A stretch of DNA of 64,000 nt from Quillaja saponaria. Taxonomy: Eukaryota; Streptophyta; Magnoliopsida; Fabales; Quillajaceae. The notes beneath the pieces are model-generated. The model worked only from the letters and a program-made list of their open reading frames with translations, was not told the DNA's origin and made no database searches. The position numbers and the translations under genes are program-made. The stretch is taken from positions 10,992,001-11,056,000 of the forward strand of contig CM055613.1 of NCBI GenBank assembly GCA_029379385.1. The letters run 5' to 3'. Of the stretch, positions 42,903 to 55,924 are shown piece after piece (position 1 is the first letter of the stretch; each line of letters starts with the position of its first letter).

Positions 42903-44941
42903 GGTCAGAGTGCAGTATTGCCAAGACTGACAATGCCTGGTCATCGCATTGACCCTTCATGTGGGAGAGTTTATTTACAATATGGTCAACAGCCACCTGT
43001 TGCTGACATGGAAAGGGCATCCATATATTTGAAACACTTGGCAGTGTCTGCCAAAGACGCTGTTGCTGAAGGTGGTTCTATTCCTGGATCAAGAGCTAAA
43101 TTGTGACGCAGAATAAGAGAGTTCAATGCATGTTTACCATATAGTGGACTCCCTCCAAACATTGAAGTACCAGATGTTACTTTGATGGCCTTAATTACTA
43201 TGTTTCCAGCAACTCCGAATCTTCCTTCAGAGTCCCCTCCGTTGCCACCCCCTTCACCAAAAGCAGCAGCAACAGGGACGGGATTTGTTGCATGTTTACG
43301 TAGATTACTAGCTTCAAGAAGTGCAGCTTCCCATGTGATGTCTTTTCGTGCTGCTGTTGGAAGAATAATGGGTTTACTCAGAAATGGTTCAGAGGGAGTT
43401 GCTGCTGAGGCAGCAACTCTGGTTGCAGTACTCATCAGTGGTGGCCCTGGCGATACTAGCACGTCAACAGATTCTAAAGGAGAGTGGCATGCAACAATCA
43501 TGCACACTAAGTCAGTATTGTTTGCTCATCATGGCTATGTCATTATTCTTGTCAACAGACTGAAACCGATGTCAGTATCACCTTTACTGTCAATGGTGGT
43601 TGTTGAAGTGCTTGAGGCTATGATATGTGAACCACATGGAGAAACTACCCAATACATGGTTTTTGTTGAACTATTACGCCAAGTTGCAGGATTGAAGCGT
43701 CGCTTGTTTGCACTGTTTGGTCATCCTGCTTAAAGTGTTCGGGAAACAGTTGCTGTGATTATGCGAACAATTGCAGAAGAAGATGCAATTGCAGCTGAGT
43801 CTATGCGTGATGCTGCTGTGCGGGATGGTACATTGTTGAGGCATTTGTTGCATGCATTTTTCCTCCCTGCTAGTAAGCGGCGTGAAGTTAGTCAACAGCT
43901 TGTTGATCTTTGGGCAGATTCTTACCAACCAGCCCTGGAATTATTATCTCGAGTTCTGCCTCCTGATCTTGTTGCTTATTTGCATGCATGTTCTGATGGG
44001 GCACTTTTGGAAGATACAAATGAGGAAGGATCATTAACCAGTAGAAGACAAAGGCGTTTACTTCAGCAGAGGAAAGGTCGTACGGGGAGAGGAATAACCT
44101 CTCATGAGCAAACCTTCCCTGCTGTTAATAATTTTGATGCTGCTGATCCAGCTGCACAGACAGGCCCATCAGTGAACTTGAATGAGGCATCGGAATTAAA
44201 TTCTTCAATTGCAGTTAATCCCAAACCCCATGCTGTTGGTTTGCTGGACACAGGTGTTCCAGCTCCTGCTCAGGTTTTTGTGGAGAACACACCTGTAGGA
44301 TCTGGCAGGCTACTGTGTAATTGGACAGAATTTTGGCGAGCTTTCGGTCTTGATCACAATCGTGCTGATTTGATCTGGAATGAGCAGGCCAGGCAAGAGT
44401 TGAAGGAGGCTTTGCAGGCTGAAGTCCATAAACTTGATGTTGAGAAGGAGCGTACTGAAGATATTGTTCCTGGAGGTGCTACCGTAGAAATGACAAATGG
44501 GCAAGAAAATGTACCCCAAATATCTTGGAACTACTCTGAGTTTTCTGTCCATTACCCAAGCTTGTTAAAAGAGGTTTGTGTGGGTCAGTATTATCTGCGC
44601 CTGCTTCTTGACAGCGGAAGTGGTGGCAGGGCATAAGACTTTCCATTGCGCGATCCAGTTGCTTTCTACAGAGCACTCTATCGTCGGTTCTTATGTGATA
44701 CGGACATAGGGCTTACAGTAGATGGTGCTGTCCCTGACAAACTAGCTGCATCTGACGACTGGTATGATGTTTTGGAGGAGGGGGAGGATCAGTTAGAGAG
44801 CTTTGTGCAAGGGCAATGGCCATTGTGTATGAAAAACATTACAAGACAATAGGTCCTTTTGAGGGCACTGCTCTCATTGCTGTGGTCTTGGATAGGACAG
44901 ATGATAGAGCCTTGAGGCACCGTCTTCTCGTACTTCTAAAG
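42903..44941 (+). pseudogene. GRV2: GRV2 pseudogene, large central exon
   Basis: A 2-kb exon still readable in one frame: PRLTMPGHRIDPSCGRVYLQ, LRRLLASRSAASHVMSF, LEAMICEPHGETTQY and TSRRQRRLLQQRKGRTGRGI can all be read. Single-base nonsense changes at 43104, 43731 and 44634, plus a frameshift near 44770, interrupt it. Apart from these, the high conservation suggests that it lost function recently compared with the age of the gene family. Confidence 0.9.
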
Positions 44942-45114
44942 GTACTAGTAGATTGAGTTTTCTAGCTTCCTCTTTTTTTGGTGAGGTTAAGCAACAGGGG
45001 ATGGGGGATTTACATTATTGAGTTTTGAATTTCTGCCTTATTATATCCTGCCCGACTGAACATACACATTTTTTTTAATAACTTTTATGTGATCAACCTT
45101 TTACTTATCTGCAG

Positions 45115-45477
45115 GCTCTAATGAAGGTTTTATCAAATGTGGAGGCATGTGTTTTGGTTGGTGGTTGTGTGTTAGCTGTTGATCTACTGACAGTGGTTCA
45201 TGAAGCTTCGGAAAGGACTGCTATTCCTTTGCAACCTAACTTGATTGCTGCTACTGCTTTCATGGAACCACTTGAGGAATGGATGTATATTGACAAAGAT
45301 GGTTCCAAAGTTGGTCCTTTGGAAAAAAATGCTATTAGAAGGTTCTGGTCTAAGAAAGCTATTGATTGGGCAACGAGGTGCTAGGTTTCTGGGATGCTAG
45401 ACTGGAAGAGATTGCCTGATATCCGTGAGCTCCGGTGGGCAATTTCCGTCAGGGTCCCCGTTCTCACACCCACACAG
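45115..45477 (+). pseudogene. GRV2: GRV2 pseudogene, last recognisable exon
   Basis: Begins ALMKVLSNVEACVLVGGCVL and carries a GYF_2-type motif (EWMYIDKDGSKVGP). A TAG at 45382 replaces an expected Trp codon after ATRC. Coding similarity resumes in the same frame (LDWKRLPDIRELRWAISVRV) to a gt donor at 45478. No later GRV2 exon is visible in the window. Confidence 0.85.
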
Positions 45478-46440
45478 GTGCAGTTATATTTAGTTTAGAA
45501 CATAATGTTGATCTAAATATTATTGCCACTACACTTGCTGTCTAGCCAGATTTCCTTTTTGGATATTGTTTGACTGCAGCTGCACACATGTTTCTGTTTC
45601 ATTTTCGTCATTTTGTTAAAATGTGATTTTACTTATATTCATTGGCTAATTTTTCAGTGACTTGATCTACTTGAGCAATTTGGAAATTATTGAGTTTCAG
45701 AATATAAACCTCTGTTGTCTAGCTTTCTTAAGAAGCTCCTATGCTGCATCTGAATAAGTCTTCGATTTAGGTGAATACAAGCGGATTTTCCGGAATTGTC
45801 TACCTTGACTCTTCAGCAATATATGATAGAGAGCCAGAGAATAGCCATGTCTTTTAAGTAAACTCTTAGATTAATAACTATTTGGAAGACTAGTTGGACA
45901 TCTGCATGCTATGCAGGCGATATCCAATTCCAACTTCTATTTATAAAATTAATGCACTGATGATGAAATTTTGACTCGAGTTGTTGGGAAATAAATTTAT
46001 TTCTTAAAATTGTTGCTTAATAATTTGGAACTGCCTAGTTACATGTGTTAGTTTGTAAACTTGATGCTCTAATTATAAATAATAGAATTTCTAGTCGAGT
46101 TGTTGGACAACAAATTTATTTGTCAAATTATTGCTTATTGCCATTCATCTTATAGACATAGCACAAATATAGATATCACATAGCTTAGAGGTTTAAAATA
46201 GAAAAGATAATAATCCTGAAATGATCTTTTTGATAAAATTTAATACTATAATCTTTAAAAAGTTTGTAAACATGTCTCAATGATAAAGGGTAGTGATATG
46301 TACACTACCCAATATTGATAGGTGAACTAAAGTAGAAAATTATAGTAGCTTTTGTTTTTGTCTTTTAGTGTATTTGTAGTACACCTAACAATATTTGTAA
46401 TATACATATTAATACCCATGATAAAAGACAAAATGGCCGT
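45478..46440. other. Non-coding stretch after the last GRV2 exon
   Basis: AT-rich, intron-like DNA with a diverged direct repeat of about 60 bp (about 45959-46018 and 46080-46140, sharing ctcgagttgttgg/gtcgagttgttgg). It ends at the copia LTR. No further GRV2 exon is seen. The short open stretch at 45769-45858 is unrecognised. Confidence 0.5.
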
Positions 46441-47106
46441 AGTTGGTTTTTGAGAGAAAAATTATATTGTTTATTATTCACAAAATTACAAACTAAGTTA
46501 TATACTCTTAGAATAGTAAGTACACTTATACCCTTTTACACAATATTTACAGTCAACACTCTCCCTCAAGTTAGAGCATAAATATCCCTCATGCCCATCT
46601 TGTAAAGAATATAATGAAAATTACAACTGCTAAGACCTTTTGTGAAGATATTTGCTAATTGTTGTTCGGATCTTACAAAATGTATACAAATTTGTTTTGT
46701 ATCTAACTTTTTCTTAATAAAATGTCTATCTATCTTAATGTATTTTGTTCTATAGTCGGAGATCATCCATTAGCTTTTTAAATCATAAAAACTCACAAGT
46801 TTCATGTGCCATTGTCCTGTACTCTGCTTCTGCACTGGATCTAGCAACCACAACTTGCTTCTTACTTCTCCATAAGACTATGTTCCCGCTAACAAAAGGT
46901 ACAATATCCTGATGTGAACCTTCTATCATCAATAGATCCAGCCGAATCTGCATATGTATAAGTTTCTATCTTTAGACTTTTATGGTTTTCAAATAGAAGT
47001 CCCTTCCCTTGGGCAGATTTCAAGTATCACAGTATACGGTGAACTGCATTTAAGTGAGTAGAGCGAGGATCATGCATAAACTGACTAACCACACTGACAA
47101 CATAGG

Positions 47107-47974
47107 CTATGTCAGGACGAGTGTGAGATAATAAATGAGCTTTCCAACCAATCTTTGGTATCTCTCCATATCAACACATTCCCCATCACCAGTTTGCAAC
47201 TTGTGATTAGTTTCTATAGGGGTGTCTATGGGCCTGCACTTAAGTATACCAATCTCCTTCAATAGGTCAAGGACATACTTCTTTTGAGATAATAATATAA
47301 CTTTATCAAACCGAGCTACTTCAATTCCCAGAAAATACCAGAGGTTTCCTAAGTCCTTGATCTCAAACTCTTTAGCAAGGTAATTTTTAAGTTTAGATAC
47401 CTCTTCAGCATTGTCTCCTGTCACAACTATATCATCAACATAAACAATAATAATAGTAATCTTCTTTTTGTAATGCTTAATAAACATTGTGTGATCAGCA
47501 TTGCTATGTTGGTATTCAAAAGATATTATCGCCCTCCTAAATCTTTCAAACCATGTTCTAGGAGATTGTTTGAGCCCATACAAGGACTTTTTCAATCTGC
47601 ATACTTTACCTTCAGTCTTCTGACAAGAAAAGCCAGGGGGAATCTCTATATAGACTTCCTCAGCTAGATCCTTATGCAAAAAATGCATTTTTTACATCTA
47701 GTTGCTGCAAATCCTGACCAAGATTGGCTGCATAAGAGATAAGAACTCTAATGGAATTCATCTTAGCAATAAGAGCAAAAGTTTCTTCATAATCAACCCC
47801 ATAAGTTTGAGTGAATCCCTTAGCAACTAGTCTTGTTTTATATCTATCAATTGTCCTATCCGCCTTCTTTTTAATGATAAAAACCCATTTGCAGCCAACT
47901 GCTCGTTTTCTTTTAGAAAGGCTAGAACGTTCCCAAGTACAATTCTTGATAAGAGCTTTCATCTCTTCAACCAT
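47107..47974 (-). pseudogene. Copia X reverse transcriptase remnant
   Basis: Two overlapping minus-strand frames (47672-47974 then 47107-47688) give a nearly full RT domain: GCKWVF, RLVAKGFTQTYGVDYEETF, LYGLKQSPRTWFERF, the catalytic IIVYVDDIVVTG and KDLGNLWYFLGIEVA. A one-base phase change joins the two frames near 47680. The active-site YVDD is intact. Confidence 0.85.
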
Positions 47975-47995
47975 GGCATCATTCTATTTTGATTC

Positions 47996-50900
47996 AGTTG
48001 AATTTTAGGAGAAAAATCTTGTATTATCAAAACAATTACAATTAATGATATATATAAACTCTTAAAGGGTAAAGTACTGAAATATCCCCATATAACTAAA
48101 TACTTACATCTAACACTCCCCCTCAAGAAGGAGCATAGATATCTCTCATGCCCATCTAGCAAACAATAGGATGAAAATCACAGTTACCAAGACCTTTTGT
48201 GAAGACATCAGCTAATTGGTTCACAAACCTTACAAAAGGTATACAAATGAGCCTAGAGTCTAATTTTTCCTTAATAAATGTTTGTCAATCTCAATGTGTT
48301 TTGTACGGTCATATTGAACTGGGTTATGAGCTATGTTGATAGCTGCGATGTTGTCACAATACAGCAAAAGTGGTTTTTCTACAGTTAATCTAAGATATTC
48401 CATTAACCTTTTAAGCCATAACAACTCACATGTCCCATGAGCCATTTCTCTATATTCTGTTTTATCACTAGATCTAGCAACCACAGTCTGTTTCTTGCTT
48501 CTCTGTGACACTAGATTCCCACCAACAAATATGCAGTATCCTGAAGTAATCTCCTATCATCAAGTGAACCAGCTCAATCTGCATATGTATAAGCTTCCAA
48601 CTTCAGGCTTTTATGGTTTTAAAAAATGAGCCCATTCCCAGGTGGAGATTTCAAGTATCACAATATGCAATGAACTGCATCCAAATGAGCAGAATGAGGA
48701 TCATGCATAAACTGGCTAACCACACTGACATCATAGGCAATATTTGGACAAGTGTGAGATAAATAAAGCAACTTTCCAACCAATTGTTGGTATCTCTCTC
48801 TATCAACACATTCTCCATCACCATTCTGTAACTTGTGGTTTCTTTAATAGGTGTGTGTACAGGTCTGCATCCAAGCATACCTGTCTTCTCTAGCAAATCA
48901 AGAACATACTTTTTTTGAGATAAAAAAGATATCATTTTCAGAATGAACAACTTCGATTCCAAGAAAGTAACTAAGCTTTCCTAAATCATTGATCTCAAAT
49001 TCTCTGGCAAGATAATTTTTTAACTTGGATACCTCTGTAGGATTATCTCCTGTCATAACTATATCATCAACATAGACAATAAGAATAGTAATCATCTCAT
49101 GACAATGTTTTACAAACATGGTGTAATCAGCATTTCTTTGTTGATACCCAAAAGAAAATGTTGCTTTTTGGAATCTATCAAACCAAGCTTGAGGTGACTG
49201 TTTGAGGCCATACAAGGACTTCTTCAGCTTGCATACCTTCCATTCAGTCTTTGACAGAAGAAGCCTGGGGAAATCTCCATATAAACTTCCTCAGCAAGGT
49301 CTCCATGCATGAAAGCATTCTTTACATCCAGCTACTGCAAGTCTCAACCAAGATTTACTGCACAAGAGATAAGAACTCTGATTAAATTCATCTTGACAAT
49401 AGAAGCAAAGGTTTCTTGACAATCCACCCCATAAGTTTGTGTGAATCCTTTTGTAACAAGTCTAGCTTTATATCTCTCAATTGTCCCATCAGCTTTCCTC
49501 TTAATAGTAAAAACCTATTTACAGCCAACAACTCGTTTTCCGTGAGGAAGACCAGCGAGTTCTCAAGTATCATTTTTAGATAAAGCTTTCATTTCTTCAA
49601 CCATGGTATCCTCCTATTCAGGATCAACAAGTGCTTTTTTCCAATCCTGTGGAATAGACACAAACAACAAAGAGGACACGAAAACTTTATAGGATGGAGT
49701 CAATGAAGCATATGAAATATAGTTAGAGATATGATGCTGAGTACATGCTCTAACTCCTTTTCTAGTTGCAATAGAAAGATTAATATCATCAATAATAGGA
49801 ATATCACAAGGTAGATTTGAATAGTAGGATTTGTAGACTTACTATTCAAAGAAGTTTGTGTTGGTCGTGGAGCTGAGTTCGGGATTGCCTTTTTGCTAGG
49901 TAAATCACTTTTGATTGGTGTAACTTTATGTTTTCTTAGACTGTATGTAAGCAAATCATCATTCTCCTACCTCATAAGACCATTACTGCCATTAAGAGAT
50001 TCACCATCATTCCCTTTCTCAACCTCCACTACATTCTCTTAATTTACAATCTCTTCATTTTCCGTCTCTATGTTATTTTCTTCTTCTTTCAAAGATGATA
50101 TTCTCTCCCCCTGATTTCTATAAGTTAACCCCAATGATGATATCCACTCTCCCTGATCTCAATGAGTCAACTCTTCCTCACTATAGCTATTCCCTTGAAG
50201 AGATGACGAAGAGAAGTAAGCCTTGGATTCTCGAAAGGTGACATCCATACTTACATAATTCTTCCTGGTAGGTGGGTGGTAGCACTTATATCCCTTCTGA
50301 GTTACAGAATACCCAAAAAAAGATACATTTAAGAGCTCTCGGGTCAAGTTTACTGATATCTTTTTTGTGCTCATGCACAAAACAAACACAACCAAAAACT
50401 TTAAGAGGAACAATGAATGAAAAATTTCGGAGAAAAAGATCCAATTGAGTTTTAAACTCAAGAGCTTGTAATAGCATTCGATTGATAAGATAAGTAGCAG
50501 AGAGAATTGCATCCCCTAATAAGTTTTTAGAGCATTCATAGTAAACGTCAATGATTTTGCTACCTCCAATAGATGTCTATTTTCGCGTTCTGCAACATCA
50601 TTCTGAACAGGTGTATTAACACAACTAGTTTGATGAAGTATACCATGATCGCAAAGATACTTTTGGAAGGATCCCTTAATATACTCAGTAACTTTAGCAT
50701 CAAATTGAGTGCAAATCAGCTTGTGAAACATCTAAAAGCACTGAAACACTTCATTCTTTGCACGCATTAGATACACCCAGGTAGTTTGACTATAACAATC
50801 AATAAATGTAACAAACTACTTATAATCAGATATTGAGACAATCCGGCTAGGATCCCATACATCAGAAGTATAAGCACAAATAGAGAAGTACTCTTAATAT

Positions 50901-52526
50901 TCTTTGGAGGATAAGAAGAGCGTGTATGTTTCGCAAAATCACAAGCATCACAAGTCAAATTGCTCAGAGTACATTGATTGAGTAAATTAGGATACATATT
51001 TCTCAAAACCAAAAAAGATGAATGTCCCAAATGACGATGCCACTGAACCAACTTTTGCTGAAAAGAAGTGGTAGAACTACTATGAAGAGCCTAACCACTA
51101 GTATTATCTTTAGACAAGATCTCAAGACCATATTCTAACAAATACAACCCATTGTACTCTTTATCATAGCCAAGTAATTTTCCCGTTCCCAATTCCTGAA
51201 ATACACAAGAAGATGAATAAAAAAATATTGTACAATTGAAGTCTTTAGTAATAGTATTAATAGATAAAAGGTTCATGGAAAACTTAGGAACATAAAGAAT
51301 AGATGACAAGGTCAACGAAGGAGTACAACGAATGAAACCTTCCCTTGAAATAGATGACAGAGAACCATCGGCTACTAGAACCTTTTCTTTACCAGAGCAA
51401 GGGAAATATGAAGAAAAACTACTAGAGGTACTTGTCATATGATTTGAAGCACCGGAGTCTATAAGGCATGGGTTTGAATCAAAAGATAAATATGCATGGA
51501 GAGTATTAGCAAAACCAGAAGAAGATCTCATATAAGAATTGCAACCTAGTCTAGCCAACAAGTGTTTAAGAAATTGAAATTCTTTTGTACTAAGAGGAGT
51601 GGAGTTTGTGTTGTCACATGATAAGAGTTCTATTCTATTAAACTCTATAGCAACAACTTATAGTCTTGTTCGCCAACAATAACTCACACTCAGGCAGCTT
51701 AACCAACAAACAAATTGTAATAAAAGTGACTTTCCCTTTCAAAATCATCCTTTAAGGAAAATTTATCACTCAAATTATTTCTGAAAAGAATCCAAGAGTG
51801 ACAGATACTAGCTGAAAATAAGGAATACAGTCCAAATCAACTTTAATCCGCAACAAAAAGCTTTAATCCGTAACAAAAAGGAATCATAAGAAGGAAATAA
51901 GACAATCCACAGCCAAAATAGTTAACTAAGCACCCAATGAGCCCAGTAAAGTGCTACCCACAGCCTGCAAATGCAACCAACATGCAAAACTCTGCCAAAT
52001 ATAACACAAAAACGCAGTTACAGTACCCCGAATCACAACCCGTGAAGAAAAAATCACCCAAACAAGTTTTTCCTTCCAAATCGACCTAAATGATCAACTC
52101 AACCACTCAAATCGAAGCCAATAAGGGCCTAGAAGTGGAAGAAAACGACTGAAAACCTCCCAAATTGAAGAATTTAAAAAAAAAACAAAATAGGGCCACA
52201 AACTGAAAAACTTAAATTACCCCTTGATCTTGGGTCCTTTCTGAATGAAAGTTTGGGGGTTTTGGTCGCCTGAACAAAGTAATTTTGGATCTGCTGGTTG
52301 ATACCGGTGGGTCTCGCCAGAAAATACTGTTCACGGCGGCAATGGCGGCTGATACAATTAGTGAGGTAGTAAAGGCTAATTTCACTTTGGAGCTCTGATA
52401 CCAAGTTGGATTGTAGGAGAAAAATCTTGTTGTATTATCAAAAAAATTACAACCTATAATAAATATAAACTCCTAAAAGGTAAAGTACTGAAATATCCCT
52501 ATGTAACTAAATATTTACATCCAACA
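47996..52526 (-). mobile_element. Ty1/copia element Y, nested in X
   Basis: LTRs 47996-48115 and 52404-52526 (both read agttg...caaca on +) are about 120 bp and diverged by more than ten changes, so the insertion is old. A target duplication with one mismatch, gattc (47991-47995) and ggttc (52527-52531), flanks it inside the pol gene of X. The primer site is rc of agctctgataccaa (52391-52404), that is ttggtatcagagct. Minus-strand pieces are RNase H (48260-48511, KKQTVVARSS), RT (48651-49215, with VYVDDIVMTG), integrase (50516-50731), GAG-pre-integrase (50767-51051, with HRHLGH) and protease (51091-51561, with LIDSGASNHM). No gag is recognisable between the protease and the 5' LTR, so it appears deleted. 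Many frameshifts; inactive. Confidence 0.85.
51091..51561 (-). pseudogene. Copia Y protease/pre-integrase remnant
   Basis: 156 uninterrupted residues with the retropepsin motif LIDSGASNHM. Next come VLVADGS, ILYVPKFSMNLLSIN and a run toward the GAG-pre-integrase domain. This is the longest intact piece of element Y. The start codon is not original; the polyprotein would have begun further 5'. Confidence 0.75.
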
Positions 52527-52837
52527 GGTTCAGTTAGTGCTTCCTTCCAGTCCTATGGAATAGATATAGAGGACAAAGAAGACACCAAGGTTATATAGGA
52601 TGGAGACAAAGAACTATAAGATATATGGTTAGAAATAGGATGTTCAGTACATGAATAGACTCCTTTCCTAATTGTAATAGGAGTATCAATATCATCAATA
52701 CTATAAGGATTATAAGTAGAATTTGAAGAAGTAGAGGCATGAACTAAAGACTCACAATTTGGAGAAACTTCTGTTAGTTGTGAAACAGAGTATGGGATTA
52801 ACTTTTGGCTAGGTAAAACATGTTCAATGGTTGTAAC

Positions 52838-55800
52838 CAGTATTGTCAAGATCGCGCTTCAGAATGTAAGATCGTATGATCTTACGATCTAAAGCTAGCA
52901 CTTCGAGTTGTCATGGTAGCAAGATCGGTGTCTTCAAAACAGGGAAGCAAGATCGTGAACTCGGCAGCAAGATCGTGAAATCGCGAGTTTGTGGCGAGTT
53001 TAAACGATTTTGTAGAGAGCCACGTGGGTCGAATTTTTAATTGGGTTTCAGAGCCCTGAATCAATTTCGAAGGTAATATGGATATTTTGGAATTGAACCC
53101 TTTTTTTATGTAGAACCCTTGCTGCTTAGAAGGCAGACTACGGGTGGAATTTTTTGGTTCAAGCACCATCTTGCAAGCACTGGAGAAGATACAATGGCAT
53201 GTGTGAGTGTTTAGGATGATGTGAAAAATAAAATGAGAGTTGTCTTGGATAAATTAGAAGTGAAAAAAGTGAAGAAAAAAAGAATTTTAGAACATAGTGA
53301 AGGTGATATGGAAGAGATAGAAATTGTGCGAACAAGTAAAAGGAAAGGGAAAGAAATTAAGGGATATTTTGTACAAAATTCTAGTGGGGTTAGAAGCAAC
53401 AAAACACAAACAACAATAAATCAAAAAAGATTTGCGAGAAGAAGCATGTTCAAAGATAGCTTAATTTTTCTACATAAGTGCTGTCCTTTTTAATTGTGTG
53501 AAAAATCTTAAATTTGCTGAAATGTTAGAAACAATTGGGAGGTATGGTTGTGGGCTCAAAGGTCCCTCTTATCATGAATTGAGAGAAAAATTCTTGAAGA
53601 TAGAAGTAAGTAAAACTATAGGTTTTCTTGAGGAGTACAAACTAGAATGGAAAAAAACAGGATTTTCTCTAATGTCTGATGGTTAGTTAGATAGGAAATA
53701 ATGTTCTATATGCAATTTCTTGGTTAATAGTCCAAAAAAGACTATATTTTTATCATCAGTGGATACATCAGACTTCTCTAAAACTGCCGTCAAAATTTTT
53801 GAGATCTTGTGGAGAAGATTGGGGAGAAGAATGTGGTGTAGGTGATTACTGATAATGCAGCAAACTACAAAGCAGCTGGTGAAATGTTGATGGATAAAAG
53901 AAAGAGCTTTAATTGGACACCATGTGCAGTACACAACATTGATTTAATATTAGAGGATTTTGTAAAAAGATTGAAAATGCATTCTATGACAATTGAAAAA
54001 GGAAAGAGAATTACTACATACATTTATGGAAGAAACATGCTCATTGCTATGTGGAGGAGTTTCACCAAAGGGAGAGATTTAATTAGACCTGTTGCGACCC
54101 GGTTTGCTACTTTATACTTGACTTTGGGGTGTCTTCTTGAATTAAAAACAGCATTGATGAGAATCTTTTCTTCTCAAAAGTGGAAAGCAATCATTTCTTC
54201 AAACACAAAAAAGGAAAGTTGCAAGAATTATTCTAAACAATGACTTTTGGAAGAAAGTTGTTGAATGTCTTAAGGCTGCTAATTCTCTTGTCAAGGTGCT
54301 CAGGTTAGTGGATTCAAAAGGGAAACCAGCTATGAGATTTATTTATGAAGAAATTGACTGGGCAAAAGAAAAAATACAATTGAATTTTAACAATGTTAAA
54401 AAGAGGTTAGGTTTTGTTTCTTTAAACTAGTAAGTAATAACTTCATATATTTTTATATTATGTTTTGTGTCCACTAATCCTAAATTTCTAGTTAACCTTT
54501 ACAGGTATGAGTCTATTTGGAGCATTAATGATGGGAGATGGGAAATGGAGCTTTATAGGCCTTTGCATGCTGCAACTTACTACTTAAATCCTCAATATCA
54601 TTATAGTCCTAACTTCAAAGCTGATTATGAAGTTAAACGTGGACTTTATGGTTGCTTGGAGAGATTGGTTCGAGATTCAAATGAGAGAAATACAATTGAT
54701 TTGCAACTTGAAGAGTTCAAAAATGCCAGAGGATTATTTGGAATCTCAACTGTAAAGGCAATGAGGGAGAAAAAAACTCCAGCTAATGGTGAGATTCTTA
54801 TGGAGACGAATGCCCTGAGTTACAAAGGTTTACCATTCGAATCTTAAGCTTGACTTGTAGTTCTTTTGGATGCGAATGTAATTGGAGCGCATTTGAGATG
54901 GTAAATATAAGTTAATAGTATCTATCATTTTGATTTTATAATTCTTGTTTCTAATATTGATCTCTTATAAATAATTTACTACTTTTTTAGGTGCATACAA
55001 ATAAAAGGAACTGTTTGCATCAAAAGAAAATGAATGGCTTAGTGTTTGTCATGTACAATTGCAAGTTGAATGAAAGGCAAATCAAAAAATATTCGGGTCC
55101 GAGCTTGAAATTGGATGATCTCTCCTCAGATGATGAATGGATAAATCCATAAGAAAATTTTGTAGATTCTTAATCAAATGAATGGCTATGTGTTCTTGAT
55201 GGTTCTTCTAATGCCAATGATGATGTGATTGATCTAGAAGCTCTATTAGATGAAGATGAAGTGCAAGTGGTGCAAGATGAAGATGAAGATGTAGAGGATG
55301 ATGTTGGTGTTGTAGGTGGTGAAGTTGATGATGTCATGAGTGTTGATAGTGATGAAGGTGGAAATCCCATTGATAATAAAGATGGTAATGATGATAATGA
55401 TATTGGCAATGGAGATGATGATGGGGATGATGATGGAGAAAGTGGTGGTGATGAAGAAGATAATTGTGATGTTTATGAAGAATGGACTAATTTTGGTTTA
55501 GACTAAATTATGCAAATTGGATTTTAATTTTGTGGTATTAAGAATCTTTGTATGGATATTTTGTTTATGAACTTATGTTTAGATTAGATGTTTATGAAAT
55601 TAATGTTATGAATTTGATATTCGTATTGGATGTTTTATGTTTGTACTTGTACTCTCTTTCAGTAGTTATTTTATCTTATTCATGAAATTGTTGAATTTTT
55701 TGCTTTAGAAAAAAAAAAACATATTGGGAGCTATATATAATTGTGTTTGTTTATAAAAAAATACACATATTTACAATTAATTATGTACATAGATATATAC

Positions 55801-55916
55801 TCTGATAACTATTTTACAAAATTTGTAAGAACATCCGATTCTACCAATTCAATCTTACGAGTTACTCTTGCTCCCCCTTAACGATCCTGCTTAAGATCTC
55901 GATCTTGACAACCTTG
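52838..55916 (+). mobile_element. hAT transposon, copy 2 (internally deleted)
   Basis: Same family as the element at 35906-40087: ends cagtattgtcaagatcg and cgatcttgacaaccttg, flanked by a perfect 8-bp duplication, gttgtaac (52830-52837 and 55917-55924). At 3,079 bp it lacks about 1.1 kb of copy 1. The join is near 53140, where leader sequence runs straight into the BED-finger segment, so the original start codon is gone. Coding pieces on + are 53221-53493, 53498-53686, 53842-54243 (with TDNAANYK), 54467-54847 and 55225-55506 (acidic tail), in several phases. It is inserted in copia X, whose sequence continues on both sides (caatggttgtaac and gttgtaactctttg). Confidence 0.93.
53221..55506 (+). 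pseudogene. hAT transposase remnant (copy 2)
   Basis: 5'-deleted and frameshifted transposase gene closely matching copy 1 along its length. The DUF659-like core, dimerisation region (RGLYGCLERLVRDSNERNTI) and Asp/Glu-rich tail (DEDEVQVVQDEDEDVEDD) can be read. An apparent intron lies at about 54432-54505. Without the N-terminal BED start it could move only if supplied with transposase in trans. Confidence 0.8.
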
Positions 55917-55924
55917 GTTGTAAC

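Larger units (their letters stand above)
33518..45477 (+). pseudogene. GRV2: GRV2/KAM2 (DnaJ-domain RME-8 homologue) pseudogene, 3' truncated
   Basis: N-terminal part of a gene for GRV2/KAM2, a very large (about 2,500 aa) DnaJ-domain protein needed for endosome/vacuole trafficking and shoot gravitropism in Arabidopsis. Recognisable exons: 33518-33932, 41181-41414, about 41550-41767, 42478-42578, 42653-42715, 42903-44941 and 45115-45477. They cover roughly the first 1,000 residues, up to a GYF_2-like segment (EWMYIDKDGSKVGP). The DnaJ domain and C-terminal half are absent. Damage: a frameshift and stops late in exon 1; a stop and lost bases in the third exon; a one-base phase defect at 42478; in-frame stops at 43104 (TGA for an expected Trp), 43731 (TAA), 44634 (TAA) and 45382 (TAG for an expected Trp); and a frameshift near 44770. 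Splice borders of most exons survive. Intron 1 has grown to about 7.2 kb through nested transposons. A working copy elsewhere is expected. Confidence 0.93.

Noticed and set aside
43182..44852. Three long frames that look like separate genes
   Set aside because: They share one frame and are pieces of a single GRV2 exon cut by nonsense codons, so they are annotated as a pseudogene.
55170..55409. Ser/Thr-rich minus-strand frame
   Set aside because: It is the reverse of the gat-rich codons of the hAT acidic tail.
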